From positions 1-64,000 of the forward strand of contig NZ_CAKZYF010000192.1 in the NCBI RefSeq assembly GCF_937884665.1: a DNA stretch of 64,000 nt. Reading direction: 5' to 3'. Under the pieces are notes generated by a model, which did not search any database, was not told where the DNA came from, and saw nothing but the letters and a program-made list of their open reading frames with translations. Origin of the DNA: an uncultured Allomuricauda sp. Its GTDB lineage: Bacteria > Bacteroidota > Bacteroidia > Flavobacteriales > Flavobacteriaceae. The position numbers were made by a program, and so were the translations under genes. This document shows positions 8,531 through 17,380 of the stretch, piece by piece (positions within the stretch are counted from its first letter, which is position 1; every line of letters begins with the position of its first letter).

Positions 8531-9427
8531 ATGAATTGGAAAGTTGCTTTAAAAGACTATAAGGACTATTTAAAAATAGAGCGTGGGCTGTCTTCCAATA
8601 CTATTACCAATTATGGGCTGGACATTGAAAAATTAATAGGCTTTCTGGAACAGCATGATGCCAAGGAAAGTCCACTGGAGGTTTCCCGGGAGACCGTACA
8701 GAATTTTGTCCACCACCTGGCCAAACAAATGAACCCACGTTCACAGGCCCGCATTATTTCTGGGCTAAAAGGGTTTTTTAATTTTTTGATTTTTGAAGGA
8801 TATCGGAGTGATAATCCCGTAGATCTTATCGAGACACCCAAAATTGGACGAAAACTACCCGATACGCTTTCAACAGAAGAAATTGATGAGCTCATCGCGG
8901 CCATTGACCTTTCCCATCCGCAAGGAGAAAGGAACCGAGCCATGTTGGAAACTTTATATGGTTGTGGGCTCCGCGTTTCAGAATTGATTTCGCTCAAACT
9001 ATCCGACCTTTTTTTTGCTGAAGGTTTTATCAAGGTTACGGGTAAAGGTGATAAACAAAGGTTTGTCCCCATTGGGGCATTGAACATGAAATACCTGAAC
9101 ACCTATATCCATGAGGTACGCGTGCACTTGGCCATCAAAAAGGAATATCTCGACTTCGTTTTTTTAAATAGAAGGGGAGCCAAATTGACCCGGGCCATGA
9201 TTTTTACGATGGTCAAAAATCTTAGTGAGAAAATTGGGCTTCGGAAGAACATAAGCCCTCATACCTTTCGGCACTCTTTTGCTACCCACTTATTGGAAAA
9301 TGGTGCGGACCTTCGTGCCATTCAGCAAATGTTGGGGCACGAAAGCATTACCACTACCGAGGTCTACATGCACATAAACCGGCAACATTTAACTCAAGTG
9401 TTACAACAATTTCATCCCAGGAAATAA
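8531..9427 (+). CDS. xerD: Tyrosine recombinase XerD
   Basis: A 298-residue site-specific recombinase that resolves chromosome dimers at dif with a partner Xer protein. The N-terminal SAM-like DNA-binding domain (about residues 1-90) is followed by the catalytic domain with R148 in GCGLRVSEL, HTFRHSFATHLL (His and Arg), GHESITTT and nucleophile Y279 in EVYMHIN. Length and motifs are those of a housekeeping XerC/D rather than a phage integrase, and no att-like repeats or cargo genes adjoin it. It ends 8 nt from the convergent barrel gene. Confidence 0.93.
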   Translation: MNWKVALKDYKDYLKIERGLSSNTITNYGLDIEKLIGFLEQHDAKESPLEVSRETVQNFVHHLAKQMNPRSQARIISGLKGFFNFLIFEGYRSDNPVDLIETPKIGRKLPDTLSTEEIDELIAAIDLSHPQGERNRAMLETLYGCGLRVSELISLKLSDLFFAEGFIKVTGKGDKQRFVPIGALNMKYLNTYIHEVRVHLAIKKEYLDFVFLNRRGAKLTRAMIFTMVKNLSEKIGLRKNISPHTFRHSFATHLLENGADLRAIQQMLGHESITTTEVYMHINRQHLTQVLQQFHPRK

Positions 9428-9435
9428 TCGGATTC

Positions 9436-9954
9436 CTAAAACTTCCATTTTCCCCCTAATTGAAGTCGGGGTAAATTTCTACCGTACCCAATTTTACCAA
9501 ATTTTGATTCATTTAACGGTTGTACATATTTTGCTTCCAAAAACATATTTTCCTTCACCTCATACCCCACCCCAAAAAAAGTTTCTTGCATTGGGGTCGG
9601 ATTAGGAAACCCTAAACCTCCGTTCAACAAATCCCATTCCATTTGATATCCTCCAAGTACATAGGTTTTTTCACTTATATATTGCCTAAGTTTAATTGGA
9701 ACGTTAAAACGATCCGCGAAATAGTTTCGGTAATGCTCGCCTCCTATACTAACTTCATTAGTACCCATTAAAGGGAAATGCAATTCGAACCATCCGTAAT
9801 GCGACCCATCCCCAAAGGAAGGATATTGGTGTCCATCCAAATAGATTTTAGGTCGTTCCTCGACTGCATCTGGTTGCGTACCCACTTGACCAGAAACCAA
9901 CTGAAACCAAATAAAAAGGACCAAGAATAAACATTTGGAGATAAATCCCGACAT
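9436..9954 (-). CDS. Hypothetical secreted, beta-barrel-like protein
   Basis: 172 residues with a signal peptide (hydrophobic core LFLVLFIWFQLVSG, then QVGTQPD). The mature part is rich in Gly and aromatics with barrel-like strands (YGWFELHFPLMG, VSIGGEHYRNYFA, TFFGVGYEVKENMFLEAKY) and ends LQLGGKWKF, an aromatic C-terminus typical of outer-membrane proteins. No family recognised. Confidence 0.7.
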   Translation of the reverse strand: MSGFISKCLFLVLFIWFQLVSGQVGTQPDAVEERPKIYLDGHQYPSFGDGSHYGWFELHFPLMGTNEVSIGGEHYRNYFADRFNVPIKLRQYISEKTYVLGGYQMEWDLLNGGLGFPNPTPMQETFFGVGYEVKENMFLEAKYVQPLNESKFGKIGYGRNLPRLQLGGKWKF

Positions 9955-10095
9955 GATGATTGATTTTCATTGAAATTACATCATCCTGCTGATGGCTTTT
10001 AATCTTTTGGCGAAAGTTTAACCTAAAAATCAGCAAAGGAAAAGATGAAAATCGTTCAAAAAAGAGTTTAAATTTGAAGCTTTAAATTTTAGACC

Positions 10096-11787
10096 ATGGA
10101 ATCTAATCAAAGAAAATGGTGGAAAGAGGGTGTTGTATATCAAATTTATCCCAGGAGCTTTCAAGACACTAAGGGCAACGGCATTGGAGATATACAGGGC
10201 ATCATCAAAAGATTGGATTATATAAAAAGTTTGGGCATCGATATCATATGGCTTTGCCCGGTGTACGAGTCGCCCAATGATGATAATGGGTACGACATAA
10301 GTGACTATCGCAACATCATGAGCGAATTTGGTACTATGGCCGATTTTGACCAATTGTTGGAAGGGATGCACCAACGCGGACTTAAATTGGTCATGGATTT
10401 GGTGGTGAACCATACCAGCGATGAGCATTTTTGGTTCCGAGAATCCCGAAAATCCCGGGAAAATCCATATCGAGACTATTATCATTGGTGGCCCGCGGAA
10501 AAGGGCATTCCCCCAAAACGGTTCAGTTATTTTGATGTAGACGGTGACGCTTGGAAATATGATGAGCAAACCAATAGCTACTACTTACACTATTTCTCGG
10601 TAAAACAGCCCGACTTAAAATGGGAAAATCCCAAAGTGCGCCAAGAAATTTATGAGATGATGCACTTTTGGTTCAAAAAGGGTGTGGACGGTTTTCGGAT
10701 GGATGTGATTCCTTTTATATCCAAGGATGTTTCCTATCCCGAATTGCCGGAAAAGTATAATGGCAATTTCGTTCCGTTCTATGCCAATGGCCCCAAACTG
10801 CATGAGTATTTGCATGAAATGAACAAAGAGGTACTCAGCAAATATGATATTATGACCGTGGGCGAAACACCTGGGGTGGATAGGGACCAAGCTTTGCTTT
10901 TTGTGGATGAAGACCGGGAAGAACTCAATATGTTCTTCCATTTTGAGCTGATGTCCCTAGATCGCGAAGGCGATGAAGTGTTCTGGATGCGAAAAGACCC
11001 TTGGAAACTGACGGAATTCAAAAAGATTTTTTCGGATTGGGATGAAACCTTTGCTGAAAAAGGTTGGGGCAGTCTCTTCTTGAGCAATCATGATAATCCC
11101 CGGACGGCGAGCCGTTGGGGCAACGATACTTCAGAGCATTGGTACAACGCCACTACCATGTTGCACTCCTTTTTGTTGACCATGAAAGGTACACCCTATT
11201 TCTATTATGGTGATGAAATAGGTATGACCAACATTCGTTTTGATGCTATTGAAGATTATCAGGATATTAATACCCTAAATCGGTATGCACTGCTAAAACA
11301 GCAAGGTATGGATTTGGATACCTTTCTAGAAAACGAGAAAGAGGCCAGTCGGGACAATGGCCGTACACCCATGCAATGGGATAGCTCGGAAAATTCTGGT
11401 TTTTCCAATTCAAGGCCTTGGTTAAAGGTGAATTCAAACTATAAAGACGGAATCAATGTGGAAAGCCAAGAAGCAGATTCTAATTCAGTGCTCAATTATT
11501 TTAGAAAGATGGTCCAAGTTCGCAAAGACCATTTGGGCCTGGTGTACGGAAACTACAGACTGCTTCTCCGCGAAAATGAAGAAGTGTACGCCTATACCCG
11601 AATCATGGATACGGAGAAGTATCTGGTGCTGCTAAGCTTTTCCACCGAAAAAACAACCGTAGATATCTCAGCTGAAAATTTTGGAACACTTGATCTCATT
11701 ATTTCCAATGACGCTTCGAATGCCCATTTAGGGAATGGTGCCTTTGAGTTACAGCCATATCAAGCATGTGTGTATCGATTTGGATAG
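10096..11787 (+). CDS. GH13 alpha-glucosidase / oligo-1,6-glucosidase
   Basis: A 563-residue cytoplasmic-looking (no signal peptide) GH13 hydrolase releasing glucose from the non-reducing ends of malto- or isomalto-oligosaccharides. The N-terminal WWKEGVVYQIYPRSFQD is typical of the MalL/oligo-1,6-glucosidase group. Catalytic residues: nucleophile D203 in GFRMDVI, acid/base E257 in VGETPG and transition-state D333 in SNHDNPR. The QPDLNW-type specificity segment reads KQPDLKWENP. Whether alpha-1,4 or alpha-1,6 bonds are preferred cannot be settled by eye. It stands alone between convergent or unrelated genes. Confidence 0.93.
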   Translation: MESNQRKWWKEGVVYQIYPRSFQDTKGNGIGDIQGIIKRLDYIKSLGIDIIWLCPVYESPNDDNGYDISDYRNIMSEFGTMADFDQLLEGMHQRGLKLVMDLVVNHTSDEHFWFRESRKSRENPYRDYYHWWPAEKGIPPKRFSYFDVDGDAWKYDEQTNSYYLHYFSVKQPDLKWENPKVRQEIYEMMHFWFKKGVDGFRMDVIPFISKDVSYPELPEKYNGNFVPFYANGPKLHEYLHEMNKEVLSKYDIMTVGETPGVDRDQALLFVDEDREELNMFFHFELMSLDREGDEVFWMRKDPWKLTEFKKIFSDWDETFAEKGWGSLFLSNHDNPRTASRWGNDTSEHWYNATTMLHSFLLTMKGTPYFYYGDEIGMTNIRFDAIEDYQDINTLNRYALLKQQGMDLDTFLENEKEASRDNGRTPMQWDSSENSGFSNSRPWLKVNSNYKDGINVESQEADSNSVLNYFRKMVQVRKDHLGLVYGNYRLLLRENEEVYAYTRIMDTEKYLVLLSFSTEKTTVDISAENFGTLDLIISNDASNAHLGNGAFELQPYQACVYRFG

Positions 11788-12021
11788 GTTTTTAGGGAGC
11801 GCTCACAACCAGCATTTCATGTACCTCGCTTTAGGGAACGTTGGGATATCATACATGAAATTCATGAACACAAGAACAAGAACCATTTTCAAATTGGCCA
11901 AGATATTTTGAGTAGCTGGGGGTATAAATCCCAGGATCTTATTGCCAACCTTCGCACCAACCTAAAATTATCCGTATGCGTTTTTTCGTTTACCAAAGAT
12001 GCCTTAAGCTGGATGTGCTGA
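11788..12021 (+). other. Startless open frame after the alpha-glucosidase, possible gene remnant
   Basis: After the TAG of the GH13 gene the same frame stays open for 78 codons up to the TGA at 12019-12021. Its translation has protein-like composition (for example RERWDIIHEIHEHKNKNHF and IGQDILSSWGYKSQDLIANL), but the only ATG is near its end. It may be the 3' remnant of a deleted gene or chance. No family recognised. Confidence 0.25.
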
Positions 12022-12029
12022 GTCCGTTT

Positions 12030-12800
12030 TTACTTTTTTGTTCCCAATAAATAAAGAATAACACCTCCTCCTGACTTTATCTTTTCAATTTCCCAAATAT
12101 AGGTTTCTGTACCTTCCAACGGTTCTACCAATCCCTTCATTTCCTTGACCGAATACGTCCGCAATACGGAAACCAATCCATCCCATAAAACAAAAAGCGG
12201 TAACAACGGAATAAGGTAAGTGAAAACAATGCGCCCCAGTTTGAATGGTCTGATAAACGGGGTAGTGAACAAAACGCTTATCGGTGAGATAAACATGGCC
12301 AGTATGCTTGGTATGCTTCTTTCCTGGGCTTCGAAAACTGCTATCGCACTACCTGCATCTATGGCATTTTGTAAGATGCGTTTTGCATCATCTGGTCTAA
12401 AATGGTGCAGGGACAAAAATTGGGTCCGCAATCCTTTCAATTCTAAGGGCACGTTTCTTGCGTCGACCGGTTCTTCAATATATTCAAAATTATCTGCTTT
12501 CCTTTTGGTAAACTCAAAAGCCGGAATGTTAGGATAGAAATCCGTTAGTGTTATTTTAAGATTTGGAATATCTTTTTTCAGTTCGTCATTCAACCATATG
12601 AGTCCGCCTCCGCCGCCTGAACCAAGGTCGACAATATGATTTGTTTTGCTTTGGGCAAGTCCTTTTTTTATTATAGGGACGATGGGTTTGTACAATTTGG
12701 TTTTGTTGGACAGGAACTGTAAAAAGTCAGTGATATAATTTCTTAAAAAATCAGGAAACCATTTCTGGTCTTCAAACTCAAATAGGTGTACTCTTCCCAT
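12030..12800 (-). CDS. Class I SAM-dependent methyltransferase with hydrophobic insert
   Basis: 256 residues. The SAM-binding motif I is HIVDLGSGGGGGLIWL at about residues 55-70, followed by a post-I acidic strand (ITLTDFYPN) and a segment FLSLHHFRPDDAKRIL like the catalytic-loop region of class I methyltransferases. Residues about 165-215 hold two hydrophobic stretches (ILAMFISPISVLF, IVFTYLIPLLPLFVLW), unusual for a soluble methyltransferase and suggesting membrane contact or a lipid-like substrate. Substrate unknown; the gene is isolated. Confidence 0.75.
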   Translation of the reverse strand: MGRVHLFEFEDQKWFPDFLRNYITDFLQFLSNKTKLYKPIVPIIKKGLAQSKTNHIVDLGSGGGGGLIWLNDELKKDIPNLKITLTDFYPNIPAFEFTKRKADNFEYIEEPVDARNVPLELKGLRTQFLSLHHFRPDDAKRILQNAIDAGSAIAVFEAQERSIPSILAMFISPISVLFTTPFIRPFKLGRIVFTYLIPLLPLFVLWDGLVSVLRTYSVKEMKGLVEPLEGTETYIWEIEKIKSGGGVILYLLGTKK

Positions 12801-13125
12801 ATTATCAATAAATTCGTTGGAGGTTTAGGTATCAACAGTACAAAACAAATAAATCAATTTGCAACAAAACGCTACAAATTCAAGCTTAAAAGAACCTGAA
12901 AATTGACATTTGCTACTTTTGGGTTGACGGATGCTACATTCCAGTTAATACCCTCCAGTTTGCGAAGCCAACTTGAAAATGTACGTGATTGCTTTCTTGC
13001 ACAAATGGCCACTGATTATGCTGGCTATTTCACCCTATACATGATTCGGGAATAATTCGTGGTCAATGGCCTTTTTAGGACATAGAACGGATTTTCCTTA
13101 AAAAGGTATGATACCCGCTTTCGCA
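12801..13125. other. 325-bp intergenic region without a supported gene
   Basis: It lies between the methyltransferase start and the ndh stop. A plus-strand frame at about 12903-13055 is open for some 50 codons (including ATFQLIPSSLRSQLENVRD and AQMATDYAGYFTLYM) but lacks a convincing start and neighbours. It may be a decayed gene fragment. Nothing else recognised. Confidence 0.4.
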
Positions 13126-14448
13126 TTAAGGATTCTGTATCACTTTCCGATCTCCAGAAGCCTGATATTGTTTTTTAAAGGGACGGATGATCAATCTGGC
13201 TTCTCTATCAAATTTGATGTAATTGTAGACCCAATTGATAAAGACCACTACCCTATTCCGAAATCCAATCAAAAAATACAAATGGACGAACATCCATACA
13301 TACCAGGCAAATACCCCTTGGAACTTGAATTTCTTTAGGTCGACAACAGCTTTGTTCCGCCCAATGGTCGCCATACTGCCTTTATCTTTGTATTTGAAGG
13401 ATTTCATCGGTTTCCCATCAATCAAGCGTGCCAAGTTCTCCCCAAGACTTTCTCCCTGTTGGATGGCAGGTTGTGCCATCATGGGATGGCCGTGCGGATA
13501 AGCCTCCGATTCCATTTGGGCCACATCGCCTATGGCAAAAATTTCCTTGAATCCTTCTACCTGATGTAAATCATTCACTTTTAACCGACTTCCCCTGCTG
13601 AGCAGTTCCTTAGCATCAAGTCCTTCTATTTGAACCGCTTTGACACCTGCTGCCCAAACCAAGGTGGCAGCTTCAAAAGAAATCTCGGTATTGGTGGAAA
13701 CTTTTTTTCCGTTATAGTCCTCAACCCGGATGTTCTTCCAAACATGGACTCCCAATTTTTCGAGAAAACGCTCTGCTTTTTTGGAAGCTACCTCGCTCAT
13801 CGCGGGCAAAATCCTATTGCTTCCCTGTACCAGATTGATTTGGGCCCGTCGCGTATCCAGATCGGGATAGTCTTTGGGAAGAATTCCCTTTTTGATTTCT
13901 GCCAGGGCACCTGCCAGTTCCACTCCGGTAGGTCCTCCACCAACGATAACAAAATTCATCAGAGCGTCCCTTTCATGTAAATCATCCGTCAATAGGGCCT
14001 GTTCAAAGTTTTCAAGAATCAGACTTCTCAGATTTAAAGATTGGGGCACCGACTTCATGGCCATGCCATAGGCCTCAATATTCGAATTACCAAAAAAATT
14101 GGTCTCCGAACCTGTTGCCACAACCAAATAATCATAGGCAATAGCGCCTATATTGGTTTCCAATCTTCGGTTCGATGTATCAATTCGCATGACCTCTGCC
14201 AATCGAAAGAAAAAATTGGGATAGCCTTGCAATACTTTACGGATCGGATATGCTATGGAGTCGGGTTCCAGACCCCCAGTGGATACCTGATACAAAAGGG
14301 GTTGGAAAGTATGGTAGTTATGCTTGTCCAACAAAATGACCTGTACATCAAGCCCACATAGTTTTTTGGCCAATGCGATGCCACCGAAACCTCCTCCGAT
14401 AATTATGATCCGGGGAAAACTGGACTGTGGAATATTCATTTCGGACAT
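13126..14448 (-). CDS. ndh: NAD(P)/FAD-dependent oxidoreductase, type II NADH dehydrogenase-like
   Basis: A 440-residue NDH-2-like flavoprotein expected to pass electrons from NADH to quinone at the inner membrane without pumping protons. FAD motif RIIIIGGGFGGIALAKKL at the N-terminus, quinone-region YHTFQPLLYQVSTGGLEPD, NAD motif IVGGGPTGVELAGALAE, and IFAIGDVAQME plus AQPAIQQGE in the second FAD region. The C-terminal about 60 residues contain a hydrophobic/amphipathic membrane anchor (VFAWYVWMFVHLYFLIGF). The frame is open upstream to 14547, but homologous sequence starts near MSEMNIPQ, so the ATG at 14448 was chosen (14439 is also possible). Confidence 0.9.
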   Translation of the reverse strand: MSEMNIPQSSFPRIIIIGGGFGGIALAKKLCGLDVQVILLDKHNYHTFQPLLYQVSTGGLEPDSIAYPIRKVLQGYPNFFFRLAEVMRIDTSNRRLETNIGAIAYDYLVVATGSETNFFGNSNIEAYGMAMKSVPQSLNLRSLILENFEQALLTDDLHERDALMNFVIVGGGPTGVELAGALAEIKKGILPKDYPDLDTRRAQINLVQGSNRILPAMSEVASKKAERFLEKLGVHVWKNIRVEDYNGKKVSTNTEISFEAATLVWAAGVKAVQIEGLDAKELLSRGSRLKVNDLHQVEGFKEIFAIGDVAQMESEAYPHGHPMMAQPAIQQGESLGENLARLIDGKPMKSFKYKDKGSMATIGRNKAVVDLKKFKFQGVFAWYVWMFVHLYFLIGFRNRVVVFINWVYNYIKFDREARLIIRPFKKQYQASGDRKVIQNP

Positions 14449-14751
14449 GAGTGTAAATTTAAGAATTCCCTTGATTGCTAAACCATTGTACATTGATTTT
14501 TTGTAAATCGGGAATAGATGGTCGAACCCTATAACGAACCGATGCATCCTTTTTCTTGAGTACCGGGATTGAACTATCGGAATGCCACAAGGAGCATGCG
14601 TTTATCAGGAAATTGAAAATTGTTCCATGAGCATATCCATGTCAAATTTGGAAATACGAATCGATAATGGACCAGCAAAACTTATTCTTTATACCTTCGA
14701 TGTAACAAATCATGATTTTTGGGTACATATCAGAAAAACTTACCAACCACT
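14449..14751. other. Divergent intergenic region between ndh and the ECF sigma gene
   Basis: About 300 bp expected to hold promoters for both flanking genes. No clear TAnnTTTG box, hairpin or repeat could be assigned with confidence, and no coding potential was recognised apart from the in-frame upstream extension of ndh. Confidence 0.4.
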
Positions 14752-15246
14752 TTGAACAAAGAACTGGAGCATCGTTTTGTAACCGAACTTGAGAACAATC
14801 AGAACATAGTTCACAAAGTTTGTAGCTTGTACACAAACGATAGGGACTCGCACAAGGATTTATTCCAAGAAATTACCATTCAATTGTGGAAGGCGTATCC
14901 CAAGTTTCGAGGTGATGCCAAGTTCAGTACCTGGATGTATCGTGTTGCACTGAATACGGCAATCACGCTGTATCGAAAATCAAAGAAACGGGTACAGACC
15001 CAGGATTATGACTCTGTTATTTTTAGGATAAAGGCCGACGAATATGATGATACCCAAGAAAAGCAGCTCAAACTTATGTACAACGCCATTAAACAGCTTG
15101 GGGATATTGATAAAGCCTTGGTCTTCTTATACTTAGAGGATAAAGACTATAGTGAAATATCGGAAACCTTGGGTATAACTGAGGTAAATGCCCGGGTAAA
15201 AATGAACCGGGTAAAAAACAAATTAAGAACCATACTAAATCCCTGA
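14752..15246 (+). CDS. RNA polymerase sigma factor, sigma-70/ECF family
   Basis: About 164 residues. Sigma region 2 includes DLFQEITIQLWKAYPKFRGD and FSTWMYRVALNTAI, and region 4 (YSEISETLGITEVNARVKMN) is a helix-turn-helix for -35 recognition. No in-frame ATG exists near the start. The TTG at 14752 (MNKELEHRF) fits the domain boundary best, and a TTG at 14719 would add 11 residues. The membrane protein 5 nt downstream is its likely anti-sigma factor. Targets cannot be read from the sequence. Confidence 0.88.
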   Translation: MNKELEHRFVTELENNQNIVHKVCSLYTNDRDSHKDLFQEITIQLWKAYPKFRGDAKFSTWMYRVALNTAITLYRKSKKRVQTQDYDSVIFRIKADEYDDTQEKQLKLMYNAIKQLGDIDKALVFLYLEDKDYSEISETLGITEVNARVKMNRVKNKLRTILNP

Positions 15247-15251
15247 CCGCA

Positions 15252-15893
15252 ATGGATGAACTGGAACTCTTAAAAAAAGATTGGCAGAACAAGGAAGTGA
15301 ACCTTCCAAAACTGTCCTATGATGATATCTATAAGATGATATGGAAGAAATCATCCTCCATGGTCAAGTGGATTTTTTACATCAGTATCATTGAGTTTGT
15401 TTTTTGGGCCGCCTTGAATATTATTTCGAGCGACCCACAGTATATGCAGAACCTAAAGGCCATGCATATTTACAATGTTATGATGGTGCTGAACTTTATC
15501 AATTACGGAATTATCCTCTACTTTATTTTTAAGTTCTACATGAACTACCGAAAAATCTCTGTCACGGATTCTTCACGAAACCTAATGAAAGCGATATTAA
15601 AGGTAAAACGTACCGTTACGCAATATGTATGGTTTAACCTCATCATCTTTGCAACCAGCATCATCATCAGTCTTTATGGAGTATTGATCTACAGTGATGA
15701 AGGCAAGGAAATTGTGGAAGTGGCAATTCAGCATGGCAACGAGATGACATTTTGGTTTTTGATAATTGCCTTGTCCCTATTGTTCACAGGAGTGCTTCTT
15801 GTGGTAATTTGGCTATTTTACAAGGTTCTTTATGGTATTTTGCTCAAACGTCTTAAGGAAAATTATACGGAATTGAGGAAATTGGAAGTTTAA
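15252..15893 (+). CDS. Four-TM membrane protein, probable anti-sigma factor
   Basis: 213 residues with a soluble N-terminus (about 1-38, MDELELLKKDWQN) and about four transmembrane segments (around 38-58, 75-97, 125-148, 160-190), then a basic C-terminal tail. Position 5 nt after the ECF sigma gene and this topology match flavobacterial sigma/anti-sigma pairs, with the cytoplasmic N-terminus likely holding the sigma factor. No classical zinc anti-sigma motif is seen, so the function is inferred from context. It overlaps the convergent acyltransferase by 4 nt (TTAA). Confidence 0.7.
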   Translation: MDELELLKKDWQNKEVNLPKLSYDDIYKMIWKKSSSMVKWIFYISIIEFVFWAALNIISSDPQYMQNLKAMHIYNVMMVLNFINYGIILYFIFKFYMNYRKISVTDSSRNLMKAILKVKRTVTQYVWFNLIIFATSIIISLYGVLIYSDEGKEIVEVAIQHGNEMTFWFLIIALSLLFTGVLLVVIWLFYKVLYGILLKRLKENYTELRKLEV

Positions 15894-16702
15894 TCCCCTT
15901 TGTAACTATACCGTCTTTTTTGATGCTCCTCTTCGTATGCTATTAAATCTTCTTGGGGAATGACCCGTAAGAAAGAGGGGTGTTGTTCTATGGCATACTC
16001 CAATTTTTCAATAATCGCTTCCACGGATTCGTTGTCATAATCTATTTCCAGGGGAGCTTTGATTTGCATCGACTGCAATATTCCCTTCTTTTTGACACGG
16101 AGCCCCTTTTTATCGAAGGAACGCCTGAAACCGTCTATCACAACAGGAACCACTACAGGTTTATATCTTTTAATAATATGCGCGGTCCCTTTTCGCAAAG
16201 GTTTCCAAGGTGTAGTGGTACCTTGGGGAAAGGTGATTACCCATCCATCTCGTAAGGCCAGGGCAATATTGCTGATATCGCTCATCTTTACCTGACGGTT
16301 AACATCCTGACCATCAGCGCGCCATGTTCGTTCGATACTGATGGAACCCGCGTATGCCAAAATTTTGGTCAGGAGACTTTTTTTCATGGTCTCCTTGGCC
16401 GCCACATAATAAATGTTCAATTTGGGCTGCCAGAGATATCCCAAATTCTTGATGCTGTCTTCTCTTCCACTCAAACTGGCGTTGAATACATGGAACATCG
16501 CCACGACATCGGCGAAGTAAGTCTGGTGATTGCTTACAAATAAAACGTTGTTTTCAGCTAGGTCACGGAGTACTTGCGAGCCTTCAATTTCCAACGTATT
16601 GAACCCCTTGTAGCGTTGATGCGTGATAATACCTGCAATACGTATCAACCATTTTTTCAAGAACAAGATATGTCCAAAAGGATTTTCTTTAAAAAGCCCC
16701 AT
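15890..16702 (-). CDS. Lysophospholipid acyltransferase family protein (PlsC-like)
   Basis: A 270-residue 1-acyl-glycerol-3-phosphate acyltransferase-like membrane-associated enzyme. The first acyltransferase block is SNHQTYFADVVA, with one extra residue between His and Asp compared with classical HX4D. The phosphate/substrate block reads TFPQGTTTPW, with PQGT in place of PEGT. Both variations place it in a divergent branch, so the exact acceptor (phospholipid or ornithine/serine lipid) is open. It is a single gene, 36 nt downstream of the Nudix gene in the same direction and possibly co-transcribed. Confidence 0.85.
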   Translation of the reverse strand: MGLFKENPFGHILFLKKWLIRIAGIITHQRYKGFNTLEIEGSQVLRDLAENNVLFVSNHQTYFADVVAMFHVFNASLSGREDSIKNLGYLWQPKLNIYYVAAKETMKKSLLTKILAYAGSISIERTWRADGQDVNRQVKMSDISNIALALRDGWVITFPQGTTTPWKPLRKGTAHIIKRYKPVVVPVVIDGFRRSFDKKGLRVKKKGILQSMQIKAPLEIDYDNESVEAIIEKLEYAIEQHPSFLRVIPQEDLIAYEEEHQKRRYSYKGD

Positions 16703-16738
16703 ATACTACTGTGAATGGCTAATTTACAAAAATGGACT

Positions 16739-17380
16739 TTATAGCACCTGTTCTAAAAGTTCCTTGATTTCGCTCATCATCATTGCCGTGGCACCCCAGA
16801 CGGTGTAACCATTTAATTTAAAGGCAGGTACACTGATATTTTTGGCGTAGGAAGTACTTAGTTTTTCCTCGGACAGATTCGCATGGTCCATAAAATCCAT
16901 AAGGTCGACCTCTACAATGGCAGCTACTTCGCTTTCCTGTATATGAAATGTAAGGGGGTTTTCGCTCAATCCCATAAAGGGCTGTACCAAGTAATTGCTC
17001 GGAGGGATATACACCTCGCTAAGTGTTTTTAGAATTTGGATTTTTGTTGGTGACACCCCAACCTCTTCATGGGTCTCACGCAGTGCAGTTGCTAAAGGTG
17101 TAGTATCCTCAGGCTCCGATTTCCCCCCTGGAAAAGCGATTTGGTTGGAATGTACACCTTGGTAGGTTTTTCTGAGAATTAGTAGTAGCTGTGTCCGTTG
17201 ACTTCCATCGGGGTAGAAAAGCGCCATGACCGCGGCCCGTTTTGGATTTTGGGCCTTGATCTTTTTGGACTCCAGCCATTGTTTCCGAAAAGCGGGTGAC
17301 ATTTTATGATGTGATTCCGTTCCAGGCAACGGCAGATTTTTTACTTTTAAGACCTGTTGGTAAAACTCCTGAAAATACAT
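16739..17380 (-). CDS. Nudix CoA pyrophosphatase-like hydrolase
   Basis: 213 residues with the CoA-pyrophosphatase branch signature around the Nudix box: IAFPGGKSEPEDTTPLATAL followed by RETHEEVG, with the metal-binding Glu residues in REtxEE. An upstream segment (PKRAAVMALFYP) starts the Nudix fold. Likely hydrolyses CoA or acyl-CoA to phosphopantetheine and 3',5'-ADP. The frame runs open upstream to 17677 opposite the PPIase gene, but the domain begins at the ATG at 17380 (MYFQEFYQQV). That start codon overlaps the divergent PPIase start by two bases. Confidence 0.88.
   Translation of the reverse strand: MYFQEFYQQVLKVKNLPLPGTESHHKMSPAFRKQWLESKKIKAQNPKRAAVMALFYPDGSQRTQLLLILRKTYQGVHSNQIAFPGGKSEPEDTTPLATALRETHEEVGVSPTKIQILKTLSEVYIPPSNYLVQPFMGLSENPLTFHIQESEVAAIVEVDLMDFMDHANLSEEKLSTSYAKNISVPAFKLNGYTVWGATAMMMSEIKELLEQVL

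Noticed and set aside
8531-9427. Mobile-element integrase
   Set aside because: The tyrosine recombinase has the length and motifs of housekeeping XerD, with no att repeats, cargo genes or tRNA next to it.
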